Positions 7,360 through 13,640 of a stretch of 13,640 nt of DNA are shown in pieces. Made by a program: the position numbers and the translations under genes. Origin of the DNA: Planctomycetaceae bacterium (GTDB lineage: Bacteria; Planctomycetota; Planctomycetia; Pirellulales; Thermoguttaceae). The stretch covers positions 1 through 13,640 of the forward strand of contig JAITST010000345.1 in assembly GCA_031287585.1 (NCBI GenBank), given 5' to 3'. Under the pieces are notes generated by a model, which saw only the letters and a list, made by a program, of their open reading frames with translations, was not told where the DNA came from and searched no databases. How positions within the stretch are numbered: the stretch's first letter is position 1; each line of letters opens with the position of its first letter.

Positions 7360-10245
7360 TTACAGTTGAATCCATTTCTCCAACGCCAGACGTAACTTTT
7401 CCGGGTCAATCGGTTTTGTGAGGTGGTCGTTCATTCCGACATCAAGACTCTTTTGGTAGTCCGTATCCATCGCGTTCGCGGTCATCGCGAGAATCGGCAG
7501 CCGATCAATGCCGGGCTTATCCAACTGCCGGATTTTTTGCGTCGCCGTCAAGCCGTCCATTTCCGGCATCTGAACGTCCATCAACACCAAATCAAAATCA
7601 TTTGCCGCAACCGCTTCGACCGCTTCAATGCCGTTGTTCACAATTTGCAACTCAACTCCGTGCATTTTCAAAAGTTCCAAAGCGACCATCTGATTGATTT
7701 TGTTGTCTTCGGCAAGCAGTACCTTTGCACCGCGAATATCGGCTCTTGTTTCGGGTACGCTTTCCTGGCTTTTGCGGAGAATCCGAAACGCCCGCTTCAT
7801 CATTTCCTTCAACTCCCTCAGATTGATCGGCTTCACCAATATCCCCGCAACATTCAACCCTTGCGTCTGGTGCATACAATCCTGCCGGTCATACGCCGAA
7901 ATCATCACGATATGCGGCGGCGTAATAATGCCGTCCCGCGAGTGAATTTGCCGAATCGTTTCAATGCCGTCCATTCGCGGCATGCGCCAATCCATCAAAA
8001 CAAGTTCATACGGATGTCCGCATCGGGTCGCCAACGTGAGTTTCTCCAACGCTTCAACACCGGAAGCCGCAGAATCCGCACGCATACCCAGCGATTGCGT
8101 CAACTGCATCACAATGTCCCGCGACTCCGCATCGTCATCAACCACCAACACTCGCCGATGACTGAGCAGAACCGCCGACGATTCTTTCAACTCTGCCGCC
8201 GCTTTCAAAAAGTTTGCGGTAAAATGAAACGTCGTTCCTTGCCCAAGCGTGCTGGAAACATCGATTGAGCCGCCCATCAATTCAACAAGATTCTTGACGA
8301 TTGCCAATCCCAAACCCGTGCCGCCGTATTTTCGCGTCGTCGAAATATCGGCTTGCGAAAAGGAATCAAAAATCCCGTGAATCTGGTTTTCCGACAAACC
8401 AATACCGGTATCCGTTACAGCGAAATCAAGGCGATACTGTTCCGGCAAATCCGTTTTTTCGCGGCTCGGTTTGGCTGAAATCGTAATCGAACCTGCCTGC
8501 GTGAACTTGACCGCGTTGTTCATCAAATTGATCAATATCTGCCGCAAACGCAGCGGGTCGCCGATAAGGTTGTCAATCAAATCGGGAGCAATATCGACCA
8601 GCAATTTCAAGCCCTTTGCTTTCGCGCTGATTTCGATCACATCTTTGATTTCCGAAAGCACGTCCGTCAATCGGAACGGTATCTCTTCGAGATCAATTTT
8701 ACCGGCTTCGATTTTCGAGAAGTCGAGAATATCATTGATAATGCCGAGCAAATTGTTGGCGGCGGTTTGCGTTTTGAGCAAATAATCCCGTTGTTTGTCG
8801 TCGAGTTCCGTTTGCAAACAAAGATAAACAATTCCGAGAATGGCATTCATCGGCGTTCGGATTTCGTGCGACATTCGGGCAAGAAATTCGCCTTTCGCCA
8901 ACGTCGCCGCCTGCGCGGAATTTCTAGCGTCCGTCAACTGCCGCTCCGTTTTCTTCAAATCCGTAATATCGGAAAACCAAGCCACCGCCAGTCTCGTTTC
9001 AATATTGAGCGCAAACATTGTCGCAATGAAATAATGTTCTGTCCCGTCGGCAACGGTCATCGCATAGTTTTCATCAACATAGATTCCGTCTTCGCAAATA
9101 ACCTGCCACACTTCTTCCCGTTTTTCGCGGCTCTTGAAACAGGTGTTCACGGATTGTCCGGCTTGCCACCGAAACAGTTGCTGCCCTAATTCGTTGACCC
9201 GCTGCAACTGCCCGCGTTCGGACAGGATCATCACACTCGGCGAAGTGTTGACGATTCGGTCGAGCAACGCTTTTTCTTTCGCTAATTCTTCTTCGACCAT
9301 ATTCCGGTTAATGGTCGAAGCGATCATTGTACTGACGGATTGCAGTGTTTGAACTTCGGAATCAAGCCAAACCCGTTCTTGCCGGCAATCGTCAAAACCA
9401 ATGAAGCCCCAGAATTTGTCCCGAATCATAATCGGAACAATGAGCAGCGAAATAATTCCTTGCGGTTTGAGTATGTCTTGTTCGGCTTGCGGCATCAAAC
9501 GCACAATGTTGTTGATGCAGCGACCTTGCGACAAGACATCGTTCCAAGTCGGCGTATTTTCTCCAAAGGCAATGTCTTCGACAATGCCTGTCCCTTGCAT
9601 TGCGGGAACGTTCGGAGACCACTCATAGATTTGCGAACTCATCAAGCGTCCGTTTTTGGTATAATTTTTCCAGATATAAACGCGGTCAACGTCTGCGGCT
9701 TTCCCGAAAATATCGAGTACGCAAAGAATGGATTCGTCGAAACTTTCCTGCGTCGCGTTGACCAAATGGCTGCCCGCTTTGGCAATCGCTTCTAAAAGGG
9801 CTTCACGGTGCCGCGAGCGGAGTTCGGCTTCTTTTTGCGGGGTAATATCCTGAATTGTGCCGGAGACTTCTATCGGCTGCCCGTCCGAAGTATGATGCGA
9901 CACGCCGCCGATTGAGTGAAAATACCGGTATTGTCCCGCCGCGTCCTGAAGCCGGTAAGTGTGTTCCCATATCTCAACTTCCGCTTGCAGCAGCCGCACA
10001 AACGATGCCTGCAAATACGGAAGGTCGTCAGGGTGAACAATGGAAAACCATTGCTCAAACGGAAATTTTTTCCATTTCGATACTTCGTAGCCGTAATGCG
10101 TCGAGAAATCGGCACTGATTTCAAAAGTGTTGTCGGACGCGTTAAAACGCCATTGTCCGATATTTGCCCATCGAAACATATCATCAACGGCTTTGCGGTA
10201 CTGTGCGAGTAACTCGTTGGTATCGGGCTGGGAAATGCTGGACAT
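7360..10245 (-). CDS. Hybrid sensor histidine kinase with two receiver domains (PAS-GAF-PAS-HisKA-HATPase-REC-REC)
   Basis: The product has 961 residues from the chosen start. In order: a PAS/PAC domain (about 15-140), a GAF domain (about 165-315), a second PAS (about 325-430), a HisKA domain with the phospho-acceptor H460 in MSHEIRTPMN, and a HATPase domain with N577 (N box), DTGIG at 612-616 and GGTGLGL from 641. Two receiver domains follow: REC1 with D703-D705, phospho-acceptor D752 and K805; REC2 with E846/D847, phospho-acceptor D890 and K944. I see no membrane segment or signal peptide, so it is probably cytoplasmic and senses an internal or diffusible cue through PAS/GAF. There is no HPt domain, so signal output needs a separate HPt protein or works through the RECs. 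The frame stays open to an ATG at 10353, but the 36 extra residues look non-coding and I prefer 10245. No dedicated response regulator gene lies beside it, and the stimulus cannot be read from sequence. Confidence 0.93.
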   Translation of the reverse strand: MSSISQPDTNELLAQYRKAVDDMFRWANIGQWRFNASDNTFEISADFSTHYGYEVSKWKKFPFEQWFSIVHPDDLPYLQASFVRLLQAEVEIWEHTYRLQDAAGQYRYFHSIGGVSHHTSDGQPIEVSGTIQDITPQKEAELRSRHREALLEAIAKAGSHLVNATQESFDESILCVLDIFGKAADVDRVYIWKNYTKNGRLMSSQIYEWSPNVPAMQGTGIVEDIAFGENTPTWNDVLSQGRCINNIVRLMPQAEQDILKPQGIISLLIVPIMIRDKFWGFIGFDDCRQERVWLDSEVQTLQSVSTMIASTINRNMVEEELAKEKALLDRIVNTSPSVMILSERGQLQRVNELGQQLFRWQAGQSVNTCFKSREKREEVWQVICEDGIYVDENYAMTVADGTEHYFIATMFALNIETRLAVAWFSDITDLKKTERQLTDARNSAQAATLAKGEFLARMSHEIRTPMNAILGIVYLCLQTELDDKQRDYLLKTQTAANNLLGIINDILDFSKIEAGKIDLEEIPFRLTDVLSEIKDVIEISAKAKGLKLLVDIAPDLIDNLIGDPLRLRQILINLMNNAVKFTQAGSITISAKPSREKTDLPEQYRLDFAVTDTGIGLSENQIHGIFDSFSQADISTTRKYGGTGLGLAIVKNLVELMGGSIDVSSTLGQGTTFHFTANFLKAAAELKESSAVLLSHRRVLVVDDDAESRDIVMQLTQSLGMRADSAASGVEALEKLTLATRCGHPYELVLMDWRMPRMDGIETIRQIHSRDGIITPPHIVMISAYDRQDCMHQTQGLNVAGILVKPINLRELKEMMKRAFRILRKSQESVPETRADIRGAKVLLAEDNKINQMVALELLKMHGVELQIVNNGIEAVEAVAANDFDLVLMDVQMPEMDGLTATQKIRQLDKPGIDRLPILAMTANAMDTDYQKSLDVGMNDHLTKPIDPEKLRLALEKWIQL

Positions 10246-10259
10246 CGGTGATAAATTGA

Positions 10260-10283
10260 AAATGTAAAGGGAAATGTAAAGGA
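10260..10283. repeat. Tandem 12-bp repeat ahead of the histidine kinase gene
   Basis: Two adjacent copies, AAATGTAAAGGG and AAATGTAAAGGA on the plus strand, match at 11 of 12 positions. They lie 15 to 38 bases upstream of the kinase ATG at 10245, so they fall in its leader or around the transcription start. They may be a paired protein-binding site or a replication-slippage product. Confidence 0.5.
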
Positions 10284-10471
10284 CAAGGACTCTAAACTTT
10301 GAATAAACGGATTGGCAACACAGCAGTCTAGCACAATTCCGCAATGCCGTCAAGAATGTTTCACGGAATTTTCAAGGAATTGTCACCATCACTTCTACAC
10401 GCAATAAACCGCCGGATGATGCCGGCACGTATTGTTTGGTGAAATTATACAATAACTTGTACAGACACCCC

Positions 10472-10499
10472 TTGCAATTTCCGCACGATATGTAATAAT
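10472..10499 (+). promoter_or_regulatory. Candidate xylA promoter
   Basis: The -35 candidate is TTGCAA (10472-10477, 4 of 6 consensus bases). The -10 candidate is AATAAT (10494-10499, 5 of 6), with a 16-bp spacer. It would give a leader of about 65-70 nt before the xylA ATG at 10575. It is a plausible match by eye only. Confidence 0.35.
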
Positions 10500-10562
10500 G
10501 TCTCCCTTCCCGTTGCGTTGCACGTGACGGCGTTTGTTTTGTTTCATTCACATTTCACTTAT

Positions 10563-10566
10563 GGAG
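10563..10566 (+). promoter_or_regulatory. Shine-Dalgarno sequence of xylA
   Basis: GGAG lies 8 bases before the ATG at 10575. It decides the start: the frame is open back to an ATG at 10518, but only the internal ATG has a ribosome binding site and gives the normal xylose isomerase N-terminus. It stands out because the minus-strand genes in this window lack such a site. Confidence 0.7.
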
Positions 10567-10574
10567 AAAATTTA

Positions 10575-11888
10575 ATGTCTGCTTTTCCGAATGTTAAAAA
10601 AGTTGTTTACGAAGGTGCTGAGTCAACCAATCCGCTTGCGTATCGTTTCTACAATGCTGAACAAAAGGTCGAGGGTAAGACGATGAAAGACCACTTCCGT
10701 TTCAGTGCCGCGTATTGGCACACGATGCGGGCTGGCGGTTCTGACCCGTTTGGTTCCGCGACAATGGTACGTCCTTGGGAAGGTAACGTCGATAATGTCA
10801 AGAACGCACAGAAACGTGTTAAAGTGTTTTTTGAGTTTCTCGAAAAAATGCAGTTACCGTACTACTGTTTCCACGACCGCGACATCGCGCCGGAAGGTAA
10901 AACGTTGGCGGAGTCGAACGCTAATCTTGATGAAGTCGTAAAAGTTTTCAAAGACGAACAAGCACGAACCGGTGCCAAGTTGTTATGGGGAACCGCGAAT
11001 TTGTTTGGTAACCCGCGTTATATGCACGGTGCGGCGACGAGTTGTAACGCCGACGTGTTTGCGTATGCGGCTGCGCAAGTTAAGAAGGCGATGGAGATAA
11101 CGAAAGAACTTGGCGGGCAGGGTTACACGTTCTGGGGCGGTCGCGAAGGTTATCAGTGCATCTGGAATACGAATATGAAGCGTGAACTCGACAACCTCGC
11201 GCGGTTTATGCACATGGCAGTTGACTATGCGAAAGCGATTGGGTTTAAGGGACAGTTTTACTTTGAGCCGAAACCAAAAGAGCCAACGAAACATCAGTAC
11301 GATTTCGACGCGGCGGCGTGTATCAACTTCCTCCGCGCGTACGGTTTGGAAAAAAATATCAAGTTGAATATCGAAACGAATCACGCGACGCTCGCGGGTC
11401 ATTCGGTTGAACACGAACTTGAGTACGCTGCGCATCAGGGTTTTCTCGGTTCGGTTGACGCGAACACTGGTGATACGTTGTTAGGTTGGGATACCGACCA
11501 GTTCCCGACAAACGTTTACGAGACAACGAAAATGATGCTGGTGATATTGAAGTACGGCGGATTCAAGACGGGTGGTTTGAACTTCGACGCGAAAGTACGT
11601 AGAGAAAGTTTCGAGCCGATTGACTTGTTCTACGCTCACATCGGCGGGGTTGACGCATTCGCGAAGGGGTTGCTAATTGCCGCGGAAATGCGAAAGAGCA
11701 AGGAACTGGAAAAGATGACCAAAGAGCGGTACAGTTCGTGGGACAACGGAATCGGAGCGGAAATAGAATCCGGCAAACACGATTTCAAGTCACTGGAAAA
11801 GTACATATTGAAGAAAGGCGAAATCGAGCCGAACAATTCAGGAAGACAGGAATTGTTTGAGAACATCGTGAACCGTTATACGTTTTAG
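10575..11888 (+). CDS. xylA: Xylose isomerase
   Basis: It interconverts D-xylose and D-xylulose in a metal-dependent TIM barrel, and many family members also act on D-glucose. The 437-residue length and motifs match the class II enzymes. The catalytic pair is H100 and D103 in CFHDRDIAPEG. The metal ligands are E231 (YFEPKPKEPTKHQYD), E267 and H270 (IETNHATLAGH), D295 (VDANTGD), D306 and D308 (WDTDQFP), and D338 (LNFDAK). The FWGGREGYQ signature is at 186-193. No active-site residue is missing. It is a single-gene unit here: a promoter candidate and a strong ribosome binding site precede it, a good terminator follows, and no xylulokinase or xylose transporter gene lies beside it. A PTS IIA-type regulatory gene converges on it from the right, which hints at sugar-linked regulation but does not prove it. 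Confidence 0.97.
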   Translation: MSAFPNVKKVVYEGAESTNPLAYRFYNAEQKVEGKTMKDHFRFSAAYWHTMRAGGSDPFGSATMVRPWEGNVDNVKNAQKRVKVFFEFLEKMQLPYYCFHDRDIAPEGKTLAESNANLDEVVKVFKDEQARTGAKLLWGTANLFGNPRYMHGAATSCNADVFAYAAAQVKKAMEITKELGGQGYTFWGGREGYQCIWNTNMKRELDNLARFMHMAVDYAKAIGFKGQFYFEPKPKEPTKHQYDFDAAACINFLRAYGLEKNIKLNIETNHATLAGHSVEHELEYAAHQGFLGSVDANTGDTLLGWDTDQFPTNVYETTKMMLVILKYGGFKTGGLNFDAKVRRESFEPIDLFYAHIGGVDAFAKGLLIAAEMRKSKELEKMTKERYSSWDNGIGAEIESGKHDFKSLEKYILKKGEIEPNNSGRQELFENIVNRYTF

Positions 11889-11925
11889 TATGGTTGTCTG
11901 ACCGTTGAAGAGCGTAGAAAATGAA

Positions 11926-11978
11926 AGCCCGAATCGTTAGCGAGGAATGCATGTAACGTTTCGGGCTGTTGTTTTTTT
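11926..11978 (+). terminator. Rho-independent terminator of xylA
   Basis: The stem has an outer arm AGCCCGAA (11926-11933) pairing with TTCGGGCT (11960-11967) and an inner arm CGTTA (11935-11939) pairing with TAACG (11954-11958), with one T-T mismatch between them. The 14-nt loop contains ATGCAT. The stem is followed by GTTG and a run of seven T (11972-11978). It starts 37 bp after the xylA stop codon. Confidence 0.85.
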
Positions 11979-12041
11979 CACCTTGCATCAGTTACCGTAC
12001 ACTATACGATACAGTACAAAACGTCATTTCAGTCTCACACA

Positions 12042-12749
12042 CTAAACTATACTCAATTCTGATTCTACAATCACGTTACGAATTTCTTTTTCCGATTTTG
12101 CGTTACGCAACTTATCCAAGAAGTCTTTTATTGTCAGCAATCTGCTTAGTCTTGCTAGCACTCTCAGATGGACACGGTCGTCTTTGGAGCAGATTAGAAA
12201 GAATATGTCTGTCAGATTTTCAAAGCCGCCGCCGAACGGGATACCCGATGCGTTTATTCCCAGCACTATGAACGTGTCGTCAATTATGTTACCCATCGGG
12301 CGGCGCGGGTGCATTAGGGCAACTCCGATATCTAACGCGGTTGGGTGTAGTTCTTCTCTTTTTCGTAATGCGTCACCCATCTTTTCGCTGTCCCACAACA
12401 TTCCTGTTCGTCCCGCGACAGATGTCATTGTACGGATAACCGAGTCCTTCGTCCGCGCGGCTAACGGCAACTCAATACCGCCAGTCGGAATCAACGCCGC
12501 AATTGAAATAGTTTCGTCGGACGGTGCGGACTTATTAAGTATATCTTCGACTGTTGCCAGTTCAGCATCGTCGTCAGTAGCACCGAGCCGGCTTTCGAGC
12601 CAGTGGTGAATCTCACTCGACGAGAACGACCACCCGCCCTTGATTTTACGACCGGGAACCTGCCCGCGGTCAGCCATCTTTTGCAGTTGATTTTTCGGCA
12701 AGTGTAAGTAACTCGCAAGTGATTCGATGTCAAAATTGTCTTCAGACAT
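12042..12749 (-). CDS. PTS IIA (PtsN/fructose type) domain protein with N-terminal excisionase-like DNA-binding domain
   Basis: The 235-residue protein joins two modules. Residues about 5-53 read as an Xis/MerR-type winged helix (DIESLASYLHLPKNQLQKMADRG, then VPGRKIKGGWSF and SSSEIHHWLESRL), a family that binds DNA. Residues about 68-225 are a PTS EIIA type-2 domain: the phosphorylatable His is H147 in DIGVALMHPRRP, followed by the typical FGGGFENLTDIFFLI and HLRVLARLSRLL segments. A PTS phosphorelay from HPr to H147 could thus control a DNA-binding head; this is inference from the architecture. No EIIB, EIIC, HPr or EI gene is nearby, so it looks regulatory, not transport-linked. The start ATG follows a C-rich leader (AACAATACCCCC) with no Shine-Dalgarno sequence. 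It converges on xylA, with 153 bp between the two stop codons. Confidence 0.88.
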   Translation of the reverse strand: MSEDNFDIESLASYLHLPKNQLQKMADRGQVPGRKIKGGWSFSSSEIHHWLESRLGATDDDAELATVEDILNKSAPSDETISIAALIPTGGIELPLAARTKDSVIRTMTSVAGRTGMLWDSEKMGDALRKREELHPTALDIGVALMHPRRPMGNIIDDTFIVLGINASGIPFGGGFENLTDIFFLICSKDDRVHLRVLARLSRLLTIKDFLDKLRNAKSEKEIRNVIVESELSIV

Positions 12750-13184
12750 GGGGGTATTGTTGTTGAATTGTTGTTGCTATTAGTGAACTTACTTAAATTG
12801 TAGGTTTTCCATTGCCGTTTCCACAAATTACGCCCACTACCAAAATTAGTGGGTAGATTTTGACGGGGAAACTAACAATAGCACTGGACTGCAAAAACTG
12901 GACGCGGAATGGGGGGGGAATAAGATATGTTTTTTTGGTTTTACGTTGACGTTAAAACATTGCTAACATGGTTTGTTTGACTTGTAAAGTGGTTGACGAT
13001 TTCGTTAGCATTTTTACATTGCACGTTCGCCTCTTCCACTTTTCGTCTTACCCGAACATCGGTTGTTCATTCGCTTTTCTTCAATACACTTTTCGCGTTG
13101 TTAAGTAATTGCGATTGCGTAAAGTTTTGTTATCTCGCTGTTGTCTATGTTTAACAACTTCTCTGAATGTCGTACACCACGCCA
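12750..13184. other. Gene-free stretch between the PTS IIA gene and the transposase remnant
   Basis: I find no credible gene in these 435 bp. The left part holds the upstream region of the PTS IIA gene: a weak promoter candidate on the minus strand (TTGTGG at 12821-12826, 18-bp spacer, TACAAT at 12797-12802) and a 7-bp-arm inverted repeat at 12833-12853. Next comes a run of eight G (12911-12918), a run of seven T (about 12930-12936), a near-palindrome around GTTTTACGTTGACGTTAAAAC-like sequence at about 12938-12958, and an inverted repeat TGCTAAC/GTTAGCA (12961-12967 and 13004-13010). The right end abuts the transposase remnant; the insertion-element terminus may lie at about 13164. Confidence 0.4.
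12833..12853. promoter_or_regulatory. Inverted repeat just upstream of the PTS IIA gene promoter candidate
   Basis: CCCACTA (12833-12839) and TAGTGGG (12847-12853) form a perfect 7-bp inverted repeat with a 7-nt spacer, CCAAAAT. It ends 6 bp from the -35 candidate at 12821-12826. No T-run follows in either direction, so an operator is more likely than a terminator. Autoregulation by the Xis-like domain of the adjacent gene product is a guess. Confidence 0.35.
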
Positions 13185-13640
13185 TCACTCGTTCGGCAAC
13201 TTTACACTACCAAAATATAACTGGCTCGGCTTGTTATAACCCAGCGACGAATGCACTCGTTCATCGTTATACCAATCGATAAAACTTTTCAAACCGCGTC
13301 GCAAATCGTCAACGCTTTCGTGTCCGCGAAGATGAATATGTTCGTACTTCGCAGTCCACCAAAACCGCTCCATAATCACGTTGTCAATCCAACGCCCCCT
13401 GCCGTCCATACTATTTTTCGTCGTGACCAGCGAAGCAACTGATGAACTTTTCGCTCGTGTATTGTGACCCCTGATCGCTGTTGAAAAACTCCGGCTCGTC
13501 GAAATTATCGAGCGCGTCTTGCAAACATTCAACACAAAAATTCACGCCCATCAAGTTCGGCGGCGGTCAACGGAATCGGTTCGTAGTAAAACGACGAACG
13601 CGGCACGTCGAGCAACTCGCATTGCTGAGTGATGTTGAGC
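13185..13640 (-). pseudogene. IS3-family transposase (OrfB) remnant, deleted and frameshifted, cut by the window end
   Basis: Three pieces in two or more frames make up one broken integrase-type transposase. From 13639 down to about 13557 the frame reads an OrfB N-terminus (TQQCELLDVPRSSFYYEP). Around 13557-13565 it jumps to another frame giving VNFCVECLQDALDNFDEPEF and SDQGSQYTSEKF, which stops at TAG 13411-13413. A second shift near 13410-13445 leads into the C-terminal piece MDGRGRWIDNVIMERFWW through WYNDERVHSSLGYNKPS, which ends at 13185. The second catalytic Asp (SDQGSQ) and the Glu (NVIMERFWW) of the DDE triad remain. The segment that should carry HTH/GSRRM-like sequence and the first Asp (the TDITY region), about 130 residues in intact relatives, is absent. 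It cannot encode an active enzyme. An OrfA gene, if present, would lie beyond the window. Confidence 0.85.

Larger units (their letters stand above)
10246..10574. promoter_or_regulatory. Divergent intergenic region between the histidine kinase gene and xylA
   Basis: No gene is seen in these 329 bp. Near the kinase start there is a tandem 12-bp repeat at 10260-10283. A weak minus-strand promoter candidate lies just upstream of it (TTGCCA at 10313-10318, 18-bp spacer, TAGAGT at 10289-10294). In the middle there is an inverted repeat AATTCCG/CGGAATT (10335-10341 and 10364-10370), and a short GC-rich hairpin GCCGG-ATGATG-CCGGC at 10411-10426. A plus-strand promoter candidate for xylA sits at 10472-10499. 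The inverted repeats could be operator sites, but nothing in the window shows which protein would bind them. Confidence 0.4.

Noticed and set aside
10246..10353. N-terminal extension of the histidine kinase starting at the ATG at 10353
   Set aside because: The 36 added residues do not fit a PAS-domain lead-in or a clean signal peptide, and the stretch contains the tandem repeat and a promoter candidate; the ATG at 10245 leads directly into the PAS domain.
10518..10574. Upstream ATG for xylA at 10518
   Set aside because: It has no ribosome binding site, adds 19 residues not found in normal xylose isomerases, and an internal ATG with GGAG 8 bases before it gives the standard N-terminus.
87..11955. 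Identical 11-mer GAATGCATGTA at 87-97 and in the xylA terminator loop at 11945-11955
   Set aside because: Dozens of exact 11-mer matches are expected by chance within 13.6 kb, and the two sites have no common context.
3321..12854. Nine-base word TTAGTGGGT shared by the protease leader (3321-3329) and the palindrome upstream of the PTS IIA gene (12846-12854)
   Set aside because: Too short to be meaningful at this window size, and at the protease gene it has no inverted partner.
12993..13020. Plus-strand promoter-like pair TTGACG ... TACATT
   Set aside because: Nothing on the plus strand downstream looks like a gene; it points into the 3' end of the transposase remnant, and the -10 match is only 4 of 6.
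13446..13535. A start codon at 13535 for an intact short transposase gene
   Set aside because: The first 30 residues of that frame are not transposase-like; the matching transposase sequence over the same bases lies in another frame, so this is a frameshifted remnant, not a short gene.

Overview
The window looks like bacterial chromosome, most plausibly from a member of the Planctomycetota with moderate GC content. This is inferred from gene architecture, not from a database search. The pointers are a PurL of about 970 residues that carries PurS-like sequence at its N-terminus and has no glutaminase domain, a PTS IIA domain fused to an excisionase-type DNA-binding domain, and several genes without a Shine-Dalgarno sequence.

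The left three quarters (281 to 10245) holds four minus-strand genes. Read in their direction of transcription they are: a large soluble hybrid sensor histidine kinase (PAS-GAF-PAS-HisKA-HATPase-REC-REC), phosphoribosylformylglycinamidine synthase (purL), an inositol-monophosphatase-family enzyme resembling histidinol-phosphatase HisN, and an M16C (PreP-like) zinc metalloprotease with a signal peptide. purL and the hisN-like gene lie 46 bp apart and are probably cotranscribed. An AT-rich hairpin follows the hisN-like gene, and the protease has its own well-formed sigma-70-like promoter.

After a 329-bp divergent intergenic region, xylose isomerase (xylA) lies on the plus strand with a clear Shine-Dalgarno sequence and a good rho-independent terminator. 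It converges on a minus-strand gene for the PTS IIA/DNA-binding fusion. A 435-bp gene-free stretch follows, with a G8 tract and inverted repeats. The right edge holds a decayed IS3-family transposase with an internal deletion and a frameshift, cut by the window end.

Most of the content is housekeeping metabolism plus signalling. I see no CRISPR array, rRNA, tRNA, phage module, toxin-antitoxin pair or recognisable defence system. The features most worth following up are the DNA-binding PTS IIA protein with a palindrome upstream of it, the tandem PurS-like region fused to PurL, the exported PreP-like protease, and the shared non-Shine-Dalgarno AACT-ATG start context.
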